Notes under the pieces: model-generated
Seen by the model: the letters and a program-made list of their open reading frames with translations, nothing else
What the model was told of the DNA's origin: nothing
Databases searched by the model: none
Source of the DNA: JARRKC01 sp037388505
GTDB lineage: Bacteria; Acidobacteriota; UBA6911; RPQK01; JAPXNP01
Direction of reading: 5' to 3'
Length of the DNA stretch: 64,000 nt
Assembly (NCBI GenBank): GCA_037388505.1
Contig: JARRKC010000015.1
Coordinates: forward strand, 45,912 to 109,911
Shown here: positions 17,189 through 26,243 of the stretch, in pieces
Layout of the letters: each line of letters starts with the position of its first letter
Position numbering within the stretch: the first letter of the stretch is position 1
Program-made: the position numbers and the translations under genes

Positions 17189-17209
17189 GACAACCGTCCC
17201 CGGTTGTCC
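17185..17209 (+). repeat. REP-like stem-loop, GTAG head
   Basis: GTAG at 17185-17188 is followed by a perfect 9-bp hairpin (GGACAACCG, loop TCCC, CGGTTGTCC; 17188-17209). The head supplies the TAG stop of the pump gene. It faces an inverted copy at 17305-17329, giving a REPIN-like pair across the convergent gene junction. There is no U-tract, so it is not a classic terminator, though the hairpin may protect 3' ends. Confidence 0.75.
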
Positions 17210-17304
17210 CGCTGCCCCGGTCGAACATGCGCGGCACTGCCCGTACGGACGCAACGGATTCGATGCGCCGGCCAGCTTTCCTGCTTGCTGCAACCCCGGC
17301 AGTG

Positions 17305-17329
17305 GGACAAGCATGGAAGCTTATCCTAC
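17305..17329 (-). repeat. REP-like stem-loop, GTAG head, inverted partner
   Basis: On the minus strand GTAG (17329-17326) is followed by GATAAGCTTCCATGCTTGTC, a near-perfect palindrome with one mismatch. The TAG is the stop codon of tsaD. It is the inverted partner of the copy at 17185; the roughly 95 bases between them show no gene. Confidence 0.75.
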
Positions 17330-18363
17330 GCGAGGGCCAGATTTGGATCGGGGGCCAGGTCCCAGGGGTCCGAATCGCCACGGCACAGGCGCAGATAGCC
17401 CGCCGCCGCGATCATCGCGGCATTGTCCGTCGTCAGGCTGGGATGAGGGTAATAGACGGGGAGATTTCGCGCTCGGAAGAACTCGGTGAAGGCACTGCGA
17501 AGAGCACGGTTGCAGGAGACACCGCCGGAGAGATGTACGGAGCCGACTTCGCGGTCTTCACGAGCCTTGTCCACCCGATCGAGGAGTTGATCGATGATCG
17601 CGGCCTGAAACCCGGCTGCGAGGTCCAGTACGGACTTGGGAAGAGAGGCTTCCGCCAGCGGATTTTCCGGCTCGCAGCGCGGGATCTTGTGGAGGCGAAC
17701 CTCGCGAAGGGCCGCGGTCTTGAGTCCGCTGAAGCTGAAGTCAAGGGCGCCGTCGGTAATCTTCGGCAGCGTGAAAGTGAATCGTGAAGCATCCCCCTCC
17801 CTGGCCAGCTGCTCGATGACGGGTCCTCCAGGGTAACCGAGGCCGAGGTACTTGGCGAGCTTGTCCAGAGCCTCGCCGGCCGCGTCATCCCGGCTCTTCG
17901 CAATGAGTTCGTAGCGGCCGATTTCCTGCAGGAGGTAGAGATTGGTATGTCCTCCCGAGACGACCAGCGACAGAGCAGGCAGCTCCGCTTTGGGATAGTC
18001 CAGGAAAACCGAGTAGATGTGGCCCTCGAGATGATTGACTCCCAGGAAGGGGATTCCCCGGGCGCAGGCGGCGGCCTTGGCATAGGCGAGGCCCACCAGG
18101 AGAGCGCCGACGAGCCCCGGACCTCGAGTCACGGCGACCGCGTCGATGTCTTTCCACGACATTTCGGCATCCTCGAGCGCCTGGTCTACGACGACGCAGA
18201 TATTGTCGATATGTTCTCGACTGGCCAACTCCGGAACCACGCCTCCATAGCTGCGGTGCACGGAGACCTGTGAGGCGACTGCACTCGATCGGATTCGACG
18301 CCCGTCTTCGACGATCGCCGCAGCTGTTTCATCGCAGCTGGACTCGATGCCGAGGACTCTCAT
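17326..18363 (-). CDS. tsaD: tRNA N6-adenosine threonylcarbamoyltransferase
   Basis: This 345-residue enzyme transfers threonylcarbamoyl from TC-AMP to A37 of ANN-decoding tRNAs, working with TsaB and TsaE in the cytosol. It has the ASKHA-fold start MRVLGIESSCDETAAAIVED, the metal-binding HLEGHIYS (HxxxH), VSGGHTNLYLL, LDFSFSGLKTA and the late SLTTDNAAMIAAAGY. Its length matches the family. Its ATG overlaps the last bases of mtnA (ATGA, 18360-18363), so the two are translationally coupled. The TAG stop is the head of a REP-like element. Confidence 0.97.
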   Translation of the reverse strand: MRVLGIESSCDETAAAIVEDGRRIRSSAVASQVSVHRSYGGVVPELASREHIDNICVVVDQALEDAEMSWKDIDAVAVTRGPGLVGALLVGLAYAKAAACARGIPFLGVNHLEGHIYSVFLDYPKAELPALSLVVSGGHTNLYLLQEIGRYELIAKSRDDAAGEALDKLAKYLGLGYPGGPVIEQLAREGDASRFTFTLPKITDGALDFSFSGLKTAALREVRLHKIPRCEPENPLAEASLPKSVLDLAAGFQAAIIDQLLDRVDKAREDREVGSVHLSGGVSCNRALRSAFTEFFRARNLPVYYPHPSLTTDNAAMIAAAGYLRLCRGDSDPWDLAPDPNLALA

Positions 18364-19406
18364 GCGGACTGCTCTTCCGCCCGATAGAGACTCTGCAGCG
18401 ATTCTCGGTATGGGTCTCTGGCGATGCCGGCTTCGGTGATGATCGCCGAGACCAGTTCATGGGGCGTCACGTCGAAGGCAGGGTTCTCGACATGTATCTG
18501 ATCCGGCGCGACTCGTTTGCCGTTGATTTCCGTGACTTCCAGGGTCGGTCGCTGCTCGATCGGAATCTCCGCGCCGGTCGGAGTGTCGAGGTCGATGGTC
18601 GACAAGGGAGCAGCCACGTAGAAGGGGATCCCGTGCTGGTGCGCCAGAACGGCCACGGTGTAGGTTCCGATCTTGTTGGCCACGTCGCCATTGGCCGCGA
18701 TCCGGTCGGCACCGACGACGACCGCCTGAATCTTGCCGGCCCGCATGAAGTGCCCGGACATGTTGTCCGTGATCAGAGTGCAGGGAATGTGCTCCTTCTG
18801 CATTTCCCAGGCCGTCAGGCGCGCGCCCTGAAGAAACGGCCGGGTCTCATCGGCAAAAACCTGAATCGCCTTGCCGCTTTCCACCGCTGCGCGGATCACT
18901 CCCAGCGCCGTCCCGAAGCCGGCGGTCGCCAGCGCACCGGCGTTGCAGTGCGTCAAAACCGTGTTGCCCGAGTCGAGCAATTGCTGGCCGTGGAAGCCCA
19001 TCCTCCGGTTGATTTCGATGTCCTCCTCGTGAATCTTGCGGGCTTCGGCCGCCAGTGCTTCCTGGATCTCGGCCAAGGGCTTCTCGCGGCAATCCTGGAA
19101 GACCCTGGTCATCCTCTCGATCGCCCAGAACAGATTGCGGGCGGTCGGGCGAGTCTCGGCAAGGATCCGGCAGATGTTCTCGAATCGCGAATTCAGCTCT
19201 TGTTTCGAATCGAGATTCCGCATACCCAGCGCAATGCCCATCGCGGCGGCGACACCGATGGCCGGTGCACCGCGAATGACCATCGTCCGGATCGCATCCG
19301 CCACCTCATTCACGGTCCGGTAGGTGTTGTAGACCTCTTCGGTGGGGAGTAGGCGTTGGTCGATCATGACGACCCCGTGGTCGGTCCATTCAATCGTTCG
19401 AATCAT
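18360..19406 (-). CDS. mtnA: S-methyl-5-thioribose-1-phosphate isomerase
   Basis: This 348-residue enzyme converts methylthioribose-1-phosphate to methylthioribulose-1-phosphate in methionine salvage. Family motifs are RGAPAIGVAAAMGIAL, LTHCNAGALATAGFGTALGV (catalytic Cys), DNMSGHFM and VGADRIAANGDVANKIGTY (catalytic Asp). The ATG at 19406 gives the usual start MIRTIEWTD; the frame stays open 60 codons further upstream, but that part reads repeat-like intergenic sequence. No other methionine-salvage gene is in the window. It is upstream of and overlaps tsaD by 4 bases. Confidence 0.96.
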   Translation of the reverse strand: MIRTIEWTDHGVVMIDQRLLPTEEVYNTYRTVNEVADAIRTMVIRGAPAIGVAAAMGIALGMRNLDSKQELNSRFENICRILAETRPTARNLFWAIERMTRVFQDCREKPLAEIQEALAAEARKIHEEDIEINRRMGFHGQQLLDSGNTVLTHCNAGALATAGFGTALGVIRAAVESGKAIQVFADETRPFLQGARLTAWEMQKEHIPCTLITDNMSGHFMRAGKIQAVVVGADRIAANGDVANKIGTYTVAVLAHQHGIPFYVAAPLSTIDLDTPTGAEIPIEQRPTLEVTEINGKRVAPDQIHVENPAFDVTPHELVSAIITEAGIARDPYRESLQSLYRAEEQSA

Positions 19407-19862
19407 GGGGGACCAGTGTAGTACAGGATGGCGGTGGGTGAGAATGTTCCGAGTTCCGAGTCTCGAGTTCCGAGAGTGGGAGATGCATCTGGCTTGTTCA
19501 GGCGATTCGACGCGGCTTCGCTGGTGCGGGTTCAAGGTTCGCGGTGCAAGGTCCAACGGTTCCTTCGGTCTGCTCGGTTTCGCCACCTCGTCCCCGTGGA
19601 AGCGCCGGCGTCGGTCAAGGTGGTGGGCAGTTCAGTCAAAAGATCGTTAGAATGTTCCTTCATGGCCGCGACTACAGGGTTGGCAGCAGGGGCGAGCGGC
19701 GTGCCCGACTGGGATCCTTGCCGAGCGACGGGAGGCGAAAACTGAACCGGGACAGAACTCGCGAGTTCTGCCCCGGCTCCGCGTGGGAGGAGAGGGTCGA
19801 GTAGTGTGCTCTCATTCTTTATACGACGTCGATTCACGAGAGTTCGCTTCGGACCGAATTAG
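19407..19862. other. Intergenic region between divergent mtnA and msbA-like genes
   Basis: About 455 bases with no convincing gene. It starts with several degenerate TTCCGAG units (19448-19475; a similar run lies at about 38577) and contains a long inverted repeat at 19747-19776. The promoters of mtnA and of the msbA-like gene should be here, but I cannot point to clear -35/-10 boxes. Confidence 0.5.
19747..19776. repeat. 30-bp near-perfect palindrome upstream of msbA-like gene
   Basis: The central 18 bases CAGAACTCGCGAGTTCTG (19753-19770) are a perfect palindrome, extended by CCGGGA on the left and CCCCGG on the right with a single mismatch. It lies about 87 bases before the next start codon, in a region that needs no terminator because the neighbours are divergent. 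It could be a repressor operator or a member of another REP family. Confidence 0.7.
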
Positions 19863-21668
19863 ATGGAAGAAATAAGACGTCTCTACCCCTATGTACGGCA
19901 GTATTTGCCGCTCGTCGTGCTGGCGGTCGTCCTCCTCGTGCTTTCCGGGTTTCTGGAAGCTGTGATCGTGATGCTGCTGGCTCCGATCTTCGACCAGCTG
20001 GCCCCGAGCGTGGCAGGAGCCGCGTCGAACAACAAATTCGCATTCCTGCAGAGCTATCTGGGTTTGCACGGGCAATCCTACCTGCTGAAGGTTGCGGTCT
20101 TTCTGGTCGTGTTTTCACTCTTCAAAGGCGTGTTCCTGTACGTGGCGGACTACTCGATGAACCTCAGCGGCGAGAAGCTGGTGGCAACAGTCCGGAAAGA
20201 TCTCTACAGTCACCTGCTGAACCAGTCGCTGGCCTTCTTCTCCCGCTTTCCGACCGGGAAACTGATGGCTCGTGCGATCTCCGATACGGAACGTATCCAG
20301 GAGGCCGTCGGAAAGCGCCTGACCGACTTCGTGCGCCAGATCTTTCTCCTGCTCTTCTTCCTGGCCCTGGTTTTTTACGCCGACTGGAAGCTGGCTTTGC
20401 TTTCCTTCGGCATCGCCCCTCTGGTCCTGGTGATCACGATGCGACTCGGAAGGAGGATTCGTCGCGACAGCATCCGCAGCCAGGAGAATCTGTCCGATAT
20501 CTCCCATGCCCTGCAGCAGACCATGTCGGGCCAGAAGATCGTTAAGGCCTTCGTAGCGGAGGATTTCGAAAGAAACCGGTTCAGTGGTCTGCTCGACCGC
20601 CTGGTTCGGTCCAATCTGAAGATTGCCCGGGTCAACGCCCTCGGTTCGCCCCTGATCGAATTCATCGGGTATGTGGCCTTCGTTCCCTTCCTTCTTTACT
20701 TCAACTACAAGATAAGCCGGGGTTTCACCTTGAGCGCCTTCGTGGTGTTCGTGGCGGCACTGTTCCGGCTCTATGAGCCCGTTCGCAAACTTTCGCGCAT
20801 GCACCTGTTCTTTCAGCAGACCTTTGCTTCGGCTCATCGGATCTTCGAGCTGCTCGACACCAACCTCGAGGTAGACGATGTTCCCCATGCCGTCGAACTG
20901 AACCCCTTCCAGCGGGAAATTCGCTTCGACCGAGTCTCCTTTGTCTATCCGGAGGGGACGGAGGTACCCGTGCTCGACGACATCGACCTGAGTATTCGCA
21001 AAGGTGAAATCGTCGCTCTGGTCGGGATGAGCGGTGCCGGCAAGACCACGATGGTCAGTTTGATTCCCCGATTCTATGACACGGTCAATGGGAGCATTCG
21101 GATCGATGAAACCGACATCCGCGATGTGACCTTGCGGTCGCTCAGGGCGCAAATTGCGCTGGTGACGCAGGATACGTTCCTTTTCGATGATACCGTGCAC
21201 AACAACATTGCGTACGGTTCGCAGGATGCACCGGTGGAGGCCGTCATCGAGGCGGCCAGAGCGGCCTTCATCCACGACTTCATCATGGAGTTGCCCAAGC
21301 AATACCAGACCATGATCGGCGAGAGAGGACACCGGCTCTCCGGGGGGCAGCGACAGCGGATCGCGATTGCTCGAGCCATCCTGAAGCAGGCGCCGATTTT
21401 GATTCTGGATGAAGCCACTTCCGCCCTGGATTCGGAGTCGGAGCGCCTGGTGCAGCAGGCGCTCAACAACCTCATGCAGAACTGCACGACCCTGGTCATC
21501 GCGCACCGGCTCTCGACGGTGCGGCTGGCGCATCGGATCGTCGTTTTGAATCAGGGGAAGATCGTCGAGCAGGGGAATCACGATACGCTGATGCAGCGCT
21601 CCGGGATCTACCGGCGGCTCTACGAACTGCAGTTCGCCGATCTTGCAGTCGAGCCCAATTTCAGCTGA
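19863..21668 (+). CDS. msbA: ABC transporter, MsbA-type lipid flippase
   Basis: This 601-residue half-transporter has six membrane helices (residues about 15-310), with the coupling region DLYSHLLNQSLAFFSRFPTG, then an ATPase domain: Walker A GMSGAGKTTMVSLIPRFY, Q-loop VTQDTFLFDDTV, signature LSGGQRQRIAIARA, Walker B ILILDEATSALD and the H-loop VIAHRLSTV. The closest family is MsbA, which flips lipid A core across the inner membrane; other exporters of this class look alike, so the symbol is probable rather than proven. It fits the Kdo genes in this window. It is followed by yicC after 15 bases. Confidence 0.85.
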   Translation: MEEIRRLYPYVRQYLPLVVLAVVLLVLSGFLEAVIVMLLAPIFDQLAPSVAGAASNNKFAFLQSYLGLHGQSYLLKVAVFLVVFSLFKGVFLYVADYSMNLSGEKLVATVRKDLYSHLLNQSLAFFSRFPTGKLMARAISDTERIQEAVGKRLTDFVRQIFLLLFFLALVFYADWKLALLSFGIAPLVLVITMRLGRRIRRDSIRSQENLSDISHALQQTMSGQKIVKAFVAEDFERNRFSGLLDRLVRSNLKIARVNALGSPLIEFIGYVAFVPFLLYFNYKISRGFTLSAFVVFVAALFRLYEPVRKLSRMHLFFQQTFASAHRIFELLDTNLEVDDVPHAVELNPFQREIRFDRVSFVYPEGTEVPVLDDIDLSIRKGEIVALVGMSGAGKTTMVSLIPRFYDTVNGSIRIDETDIRDVTLRSLRAQIALVTQDTFLFDDTVHNNIAYGSQDAPVEAVIEAARAAFIHDFIMELPKQYQTMIGERGHRLSGGQRQRIAIARAILKQAPILILDEATSALDSESERLVQQALNNLMQNCTTLVIAHRLSTVRLAHRIVVLNQGKIVEQGNHDTLMQRSGIYRRLYELQFADLAVEPNFS

Positions 21669-21683
21669 GGGGAGGGCAACAGC

Positions 21684-22547
21684 ATGTACAGTATGACGGG
21701 CTTCGGCCACGCCGAGGGCTCCTTCGGGGACATCCAGGTCTCGATGGATGTCAAGTCGGTCAACTCCCGCTATCTCGATTTCAAACTGCATCTGGGCCGC
21801 GAGTGGCTCGAACTGGAGCCGCTCATGAAGAAAGAAATCGAGGCCAGGCTTGCGCGAGGGCGGGTCGATGTCTTCGCCGACATCCAGTCCACTTCACCCG
21901 ACCTGCTGGTCCTGAACGAGGGTATTGCGCGCAGCTACCTGGCCGCCGCCGAGAAGCTCAAGGACTGGGGTGTGGATGGAGACCTCGATGTGGCTTCCGT
22001 CTTCGGGCTTCCGGGCGTTCTGGGCAGGGGGGCAACGTCGGTCGAAGCCGTCCGGGAGCCGGTCCTGTTGACTCTCCGGGAAGCGCTCGGTGCGCTCCTG
22101 CAGGCCCGTGGACAGGAGGGGAGGGCGCTCGAAACGGACATCACCGATCGGCTCGCAAACTTCGCTTCTCTGGTCGAAGTGATCGAATCGGCGGCGGGAA
22201 GGATTCGCCAATACTACGAAGAGCGGCTGCGCAAGCAGATCGACCGGCTCTCGGCCGAGTTTCAGTTCGACGAGACGCGTCTTGCGCAAGAGATCGTCTA
22301 CCATGTGGAGCGCTCCGACGTATCGGAAGAACTGCGGCGTCTTCAGAGTCACATCCAGCGATTTCGAAGCTACCTACGTGAATCCGCGGGCCCTCTGGGT
22401 AAGAACCTGGACTTCCTCTGTCAGGAAATGAATCGAGAGGTGAATACCGTTCTGGCCAAGTCGGCACTCGTGGATCTGACCGATGCAGCCGTTGAGGCGA
22501 AGGCCGAAATGGAGCGAATTCGGGAGCAGGTGCAAAATGTCGAATAG
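21684..22547 (+). CDS. yicC: YicC-family endoribonuclease
   Basis: This 287-residue cytosolic protein has the family opening MYSMTGFGHAEGSFGDIQVS with VNSRYLDFKLHLG, and the conserved end FLCQEMNREVNTVLAKSA, matching the usual 290 residues. YicC homologues are RNases implicated in sRNA turnover. The typical neighbour gmk follows with an 11-base overlap. The ATG at 21684 is preceded by GAGGGGAGG. Confidence 0.93.
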   Translation: MYSMTGFGHAEGSFGDIQVSMDVKSVNSRYLDFKLHLGREWLELEPLMKKEIEARLARGRVDVFADIQSTSPDLLVLNEGIARSYLAAAEKLKDWGVDGDLDVASVFGLPGVLGRGATSVEAVREPVLLTLREALGALLQARGQEGRALETDITDRLANFASLVEVIESAAGRIRQYYEERLRKQIDRLSAEFQFDETRLAQEIVYHVERSDVSEELRRLQSHIQRFRSYLRESAGPLGKNLDFLCQEMNREVNTVLAKSALVDLTDAAVEAKAEMERIREQVQNVE

Positions 22548-23154
22548 GGGCAACGTCCTGATCCTCAGCGCGCCGTCGGGTTCAGGCAAGACCAGCCTGG
22601 CACACCGGGTGCTGCCGCAGTTGAGCAACCTGCGATTCTCGGTGAGCCATACCACCCGTCAGCGTCGCTGCGGGGAGGAGGACGGCAAGGAGTATTTCTT
22701 CGTGACGGATGCTCAGTTCGAAGAGATGGTTCGTCGGGATGCGTTTCTCGAGTGGGCAAAGGTCTACGGGAACTACTACGGTACGAGCCGTGAATTCGTC
22801 GAAGCCCAGCTGGAGACAGGGACCGATGTGCTCCTCGACATCGACATCCAGGGTGCGCTGAAGGTCAAGGAACTGGTCCCGGATGCCGTCATGATCTTTG
22901 TCATGCCTCCTTCGTTTGGCGAACTCGAGGCTCGCTTGAGAGGCCGCGGCCTGGACGACGAGGACGTGATCGAACGCCGTCTTCAGGTTGCCAGGGATGA
23001 AATCAAATACTATAGGGAGTACAACTTCGTTATCATTAATCGCGATCTCGAACAGTCGGTTGCGGAGTTGAAGGCCGTGATCACCTCGATTCGGTGCCGG
23101 GTCGAACGGCGGAAAGCGCAAGCCGAGGAGATCGTCGAGACGTTTCACAGTTAA
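22537..23154 (+). CDS. gmk: Guanylate kinase
   Basis: This 205-residue enzyme makes GDP from GMP and ATP. It has the P-loop LSAPSGSGKTSLAHRV, the GMP-binding VSHTTRQRRCGEEDG, and DIDIQGALKVK. The ATG at 22537 gives MSNRGNVLILSAPSG; the upstream in-frame start at 22483 would lie within yicC. The overlap with yicC and the following rpoZ 16 bases downstream indicate one transcript. Confidence 0.97.
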   Translation: MSNRGNVLILSAPSGSGKTSLAHRVLPQLSNLRFSVSHTTRQRRCGEEDGKEYFFVTDAQFEEMVRRDAFLEWAKVYGNYYGTSREFVEAQLETGTDVLLDIDIQGALKVKELVPDAVMIFVMPPSFGELEARLRGRGLDDEDVIERRLQVARDEIKYYREYNFVIINRDLEQSVAELKAVITSIRCRVERRKAQAEEIVETFHS

Positions 23155-23170
23155 GAGAGGAATCAGCAGT

Positions 23171-23368
23171 ATGAGCCTGAGAATCCCCGAGGAGTTCGAT
23201 AGCAAATTCCGGTTCATTTTGGTGGCAGCGGAGCGTGCCAAGCAATTGCAGAACGGTGCGCCGCCCAAAATCAACGTCAAATCCCACAAGCCTTCGTATA
23301 TCGCCATCAAGGAGACGCTCGAGGGTCTCGTAGATTGGGAGATTCTCGAGGAAGAGAACAACGAGTGA
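23171..23368 (+). CDS. rpoZ: RNA polymerase omega subunit
   Basis: This is a 65-residue protein. It has an RpoZ-like core: SKFRFILVAAERAKQLQNGA, then VKSHKPSYIAIKE and an acidic end EEENNE. Omega assists assembly of the beta-prime subunit and can bind ppGpp. Position between gmk and coaBC is the classic one. Somewhat shorter than E. coli RpoZ (91), as in other non-proteobacterial forms. Confidence 0.9.
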   Translation: MSLRIPEEFDSKFRFILVAAERAKQLQNGAPPKINVKSHKPSYIAIKETLEGLVDWEILEEENNE

Positions 23369-24546
23369 ACGTCATCCTGGGCGTGACCGGCTGCATTGGT
23401 GCCTACAAAGCGGCCATCGTGCTTCGGCTGCTGCAGAAGAACGAAATCGCGGTCTACCCGGTCATGACCCACAGCGCCACGAAGTTCCTGGGCCCGCTGA
23501 CGCTGGAGAAGCTGTCCGGAAATCCGGTGGTCAGTGATTTGTTCGGTTCGGAATCCTCGGAGATTCAGCACATCGCTCTGGCCCGGCGAAGCGGTCTTCT
23601 CCTGGTGGCTCCTGCGACGGCCAATATCCTGGCCAAGTTCGCATCCGGAATCGCGGACGACTTCCTCAGCACGATCTACCTGTCCACGACCACACCGGTG
23701 ATGGTGGCGCCCGCCATGAACGTGGAGATGTGGCACCATCCGGCCACCCGTGAGAATCTCGAGAAACTGCGTCGTCGTGGCGTGTTCGTCGTCGAGCCGG
23801 GAGTCGGCTATCAAGCCTGCGGAGAAGAGGGCGAAGGACGGCTGGCCGAGCCTGATGAGATCGTGCGGCAGGTTCTGCGTGTCCTGTCGCGCAGTGGTTC
23901 GCTCGGAGGCAAGCGCGTACTCGTGACCGCCGGACCGACAGTCGAAGACATCGATCCTGTTCGATACGTCTCCAATCGCTCATCGGGCAAGATGGGTTAC
24001 GCCCTGGCGGCGGAAGCGGTCAGACGCGGAGCGAACGTCTGCCTGATCAGTGGACCCGTCAGGCTGGCTCCGCCTGCCGGAGCGGAGCTCGTGCTGGTTC
24101 GATCCGCTGCTGAGATGGCTCGGGCCGTCTTCGAACGATTCGGCGACACCGACATCGTCGTTCAGGCCGCTGCGGTGGCCGACTATCGCCCGGTGGATCG
24201 AATGGAGCAAAAGCGGAAGAAGTCGGGTGAGCGATGGAGCCTCGAATTGGAGGCTACGCAGGATATTCTGAAAGAACTGGGAACGCGCAAGAGCCGCCAG
24301 TTTCTGGTCGGTTTTGCTGCGGAGTCGGAGCGGCTCGTCGAGAATGCCCGCGAGAAGCTCCGTGACAAGTCTCTCGATCTGATCGTGGCCAACGACATCA
24401 GCATTCCGGGATCGGGCATCGAAGCGGACGAGAATCAGGTCACATTGATCGACCGGGACGGGGAACTCGTCGACGTGCCGCGCCTCCCCAAGATCGAAGT
24501 CGCCAGAAAGATCTGGGACAACATCGAACATCACTTGTTCTCTTGA
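23365..24546 (+). CDS. coaBC: Bifunctional phosphopantothenoylcysteine synthetase/decarboxylase
   Basis: This is a 393-residue two-domain enzyme of coenzyme A synthesis. The N-terminal CoaC flavoprotein half has VTGCIGAYKA, PAMNVEMWHHPAT and the substrate-clamp GYQACGEEGEGRL; the C-terminal CoaB half has TAGPTVEDIDPVRYVSNRS, QAAAVADYRP and VGFAAESE. The GTG at 23365 overlaps the rpoZ stop (GTGA) and gives MNVILGVTGCIG, the normal start; the frame's upstream ATG-like codon at 23335 lies inside rpoZ. Coupled translation with rpoZ is expected. Confidence 0.96.
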   Translation: MNVILGVTGCIGAYKAAIVLRLLQKNEIAVYPVMTHSATKFLGPLTLEKLSGNPVVSDLFGSESSEIQHIALARRSGLLLVAPATANILAKFASGIADDFLSTIYLSTTTPVMVAPAMNVEMWHHPATRENLEKLRRRGVFVVEPGVGYQACGEEGEGRLAEPDEIVRQVLRVLSRSGSLGGKRVLVTAGPTVEDIDPVRYVSNRSSGKMGYALAAEAVRRGANVCLISGPVRLAPPAGAELVLVRSAAEMARAVFERFGDTDIVVQAAAVADYRPVDRMEQKRKKSGERWSLELEATQDILKELGTRKSRQFLVGFAAESERLVENAREKLRDKSLDLIVANDISIPGSGIEADENQVTLIDRDGELVDVPRLPKIEVARKIWDNIEHHLFS

Positions 24547-24567
24547 TTTGAGTCACAGGAAACGCGG

Positions 24568-25482
24568 ATGAAATTCGGTTTGGCATCCATCATCGGTCGT
24601 CCGAACGTGGGGAAATCGACCCTCATGAACGGGCTGATCGGCACCAAGATTTCCATCGTCAGCGACAAACCGCAGACGACAAGGGCGCGGATCCTGGGAG
24701 TGCTCAACCAGCCGGACGTGCAGATCGTCTTCGTGGACACGCCGGGAATCCATCGTCCCGGGCATCGCCTGAACGAACGCATGATGGCGGAGGTCGAAGA
24801 GGCGATGAGGGAGGTCGATCTGCTGCTGCACATGGTGGACGCCTCCGAGCGCTTGGGGAAAGGTGAGAAATTCGTACTCGAGATGGTGCGCTCAGTCGAG
24901 GCCCGGAAGTTCCTTCTGCTGAATAAGGTGGACAAGATCAACAAGGCCAAGGTGCTGCCCATGATCGAGTCTTTCAGCGAGGAGGGGATCTATGACGAGA
25001 TCTTCCCGCTGTCGGCCCTGACCGGCGAGAACGTGGATCTTCTGCTGGAAACGATGGTTCGGTATCTGCCGGAGGGCCAGCCCATGTATCCGCCGGAGTA
25101 CCTGACCAACCAGAATGAGCGTTTCCTGGTGGCCGAGATCATCCGGGAGAAGGTACTCCATCACACACGGCAGGAGTTGCCTTACACGACGGCGGTACTC
25201 ATCGAGGAGTTCGACGAATCGAAGCGGGAAGAAGGATTTGTCCGCATCACGGCATCCATCCTGGTCGAGAAGGACGGGCAGAAGAAGATCGTCATCGGGC
25301 GGGGCGGCAAGGTCGTCAAGCAGATCGGTATCGAGGCCCGTCAGGAGATCGAAACCCTGCTCCAGGTTCGACAGATCTTCCTCGGCCTGAATGTCAAGGT
25401 GGAGCCGGGCTGGCGCAACAAGGAGCCGCTGCTGGATGCGCTCGGCGTAGGCTGGGGGCGGAGCGGAACTGAAGTGTCATGA
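24568..25482 (+). CDS. era: GTPase Era
   Basis: This 304-residue ribosome-assembly GTPase binds the 3' end of 16S rRNA. G1 is GRPNVGKSTLMN, then the Era effector SIVSDKPQTTRARILG, G3 DTPGIHRPGHRL, G4 NKVDKI, and a C-terminal KH domain with VIGRGGKVVKQIGIEAR. Length matches the family. The ATG at 24568 is 21 bases after coaBC. The stop overlaps the next start by 4 bases (ATGA). Confidence 0.97.
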   Translation: MKFGLASIIGRPNVGKSTLMNGLIGTKISIVSDKPQTTRARILGVLNQPDVQIVFVDTPGIHRPGHRLNERMMAEVEEAMREVDLLLHMVDASERLGKGEKFVLEMVRSVEARKFLLLNKVDKINKAKVLPMIESFSEEGIYDEIFPLSALTGENVDLLLETMVRYLPEGQPMYPPEYLTNQNERFLVAEIIREKVLHHTRQELPYTTAVLIEEFDESKREEGFVRITASILVEKDGQKKIVIGRGGKVVKQIGIEARQEIETLLQVRQIFLGLNVKVEPGWRNKEPLLDALGVGWGRSGTEVS

Positions 25483-26159
25483 ACGATCCGACTGATGAAC
25501 TCGCAGAGCAGCTGACATTCTTCTCTGAGTTGGGAGTCACGGACCTGGACATCCGGGAAAGGGAATCGCAGGTCACGGAGTCGCAGCCCGCAGTTTCTCT
25601 CGCCGATATCCGTGAGGAGCTCGGCGAGTGTACTCGATGCAAGCTTCACAGCGGTCGAATCCAGATCGTATTCGGAACCGGCGATCCAAACGCTGATCTG
25701 ATGTTCGTCGGTGAAGCCCCGGGGGCGGACGAGGATCGTCAGGGCGAGCCGTTCGTGGGAAAAGCCGGTCAGTTGCTGACCAAGATCATTGCGGCCATCG
25801 GTCTCAGCCGTGACCAGGTGTACATCGCCAACATCCTCAAATGTCGGCCTCCCAACAATCGGGATCCCCAGCCGGACGAGGTCGCGTCCTGCGAGCCTTT
25901 TCTGTTCAAACAAATCGACTCGATTCAGCCGATGATGATCGTTGCACTCGGGAAATACGCGGCGCAGACTCTGTTACGATCCACGGTGCCGATCTCTCGT
26001 CTGCGCGGTCGCTTCTTCAGTTATCACGGGGTTCCTTTGATGCCGACGTTTCACCCTGCCTACCTTCTTCACAACCCGGGCGGCAAGCGGGAAGTGTGGG
26101 AGGATATGCAGAAGGTCCGGGATACGCTGAAGGAACGGGGCAGCCGCTACTATCACTAG
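25479..26159 (+). CDS. Uracil-DNA glycosylase, family 4-like (iron-sulfur)
   Basis: This is a 226-residue base-excision enzyme that removes uracil from DNA. A poorly conserved first 45 residues are followed by the iron-sulfur cysteines CTRC and later ILKCRPPNN and SCEPFL, the catalytic motif VGEAPGADEDRQGEPFVG and the second motif PTFHPAYLLHNP. Four cysteines in these places indicate the 4Fe-4S family 4 (UDGa). The ATG overlaps the era stop (ATGA), a coupled pair. Confidence 0.92.
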   Translation: MNDPTDELAEQLTFFSELGVTDLDIRERESQVTESQPAVSLADIREELGECTRCKLHSGRIQIVFGTGDPNADLMFVGEAPGADEDRQGEPFVGKAGQLLTKIIAAIGLSRDQVYIANILKCRPPNNRDPQPDEVASCEPFLFKQIDSIQPMMIVALGKYAAQTLLRSTVPISRLRGRFFSYHGVPLMPTFHPAYLLHNPGGKREVWEDMQKVRDTLKERGSRYYH

Positions 26160-26243
26160 ACGAACCCCGACTCTTTCCGAGCTTGCGATCGTCCTGACAC
26201 TTCTTCCGGTTCGTCATGGGTTGGCTGTATCAATGGAAGATTC

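Noticed and set aside
20115..21791. Minus-strand open frame of 558 codons
   Set aside because: Antisense to the msbA-like gene, whose Walker and signature motifs are intact.
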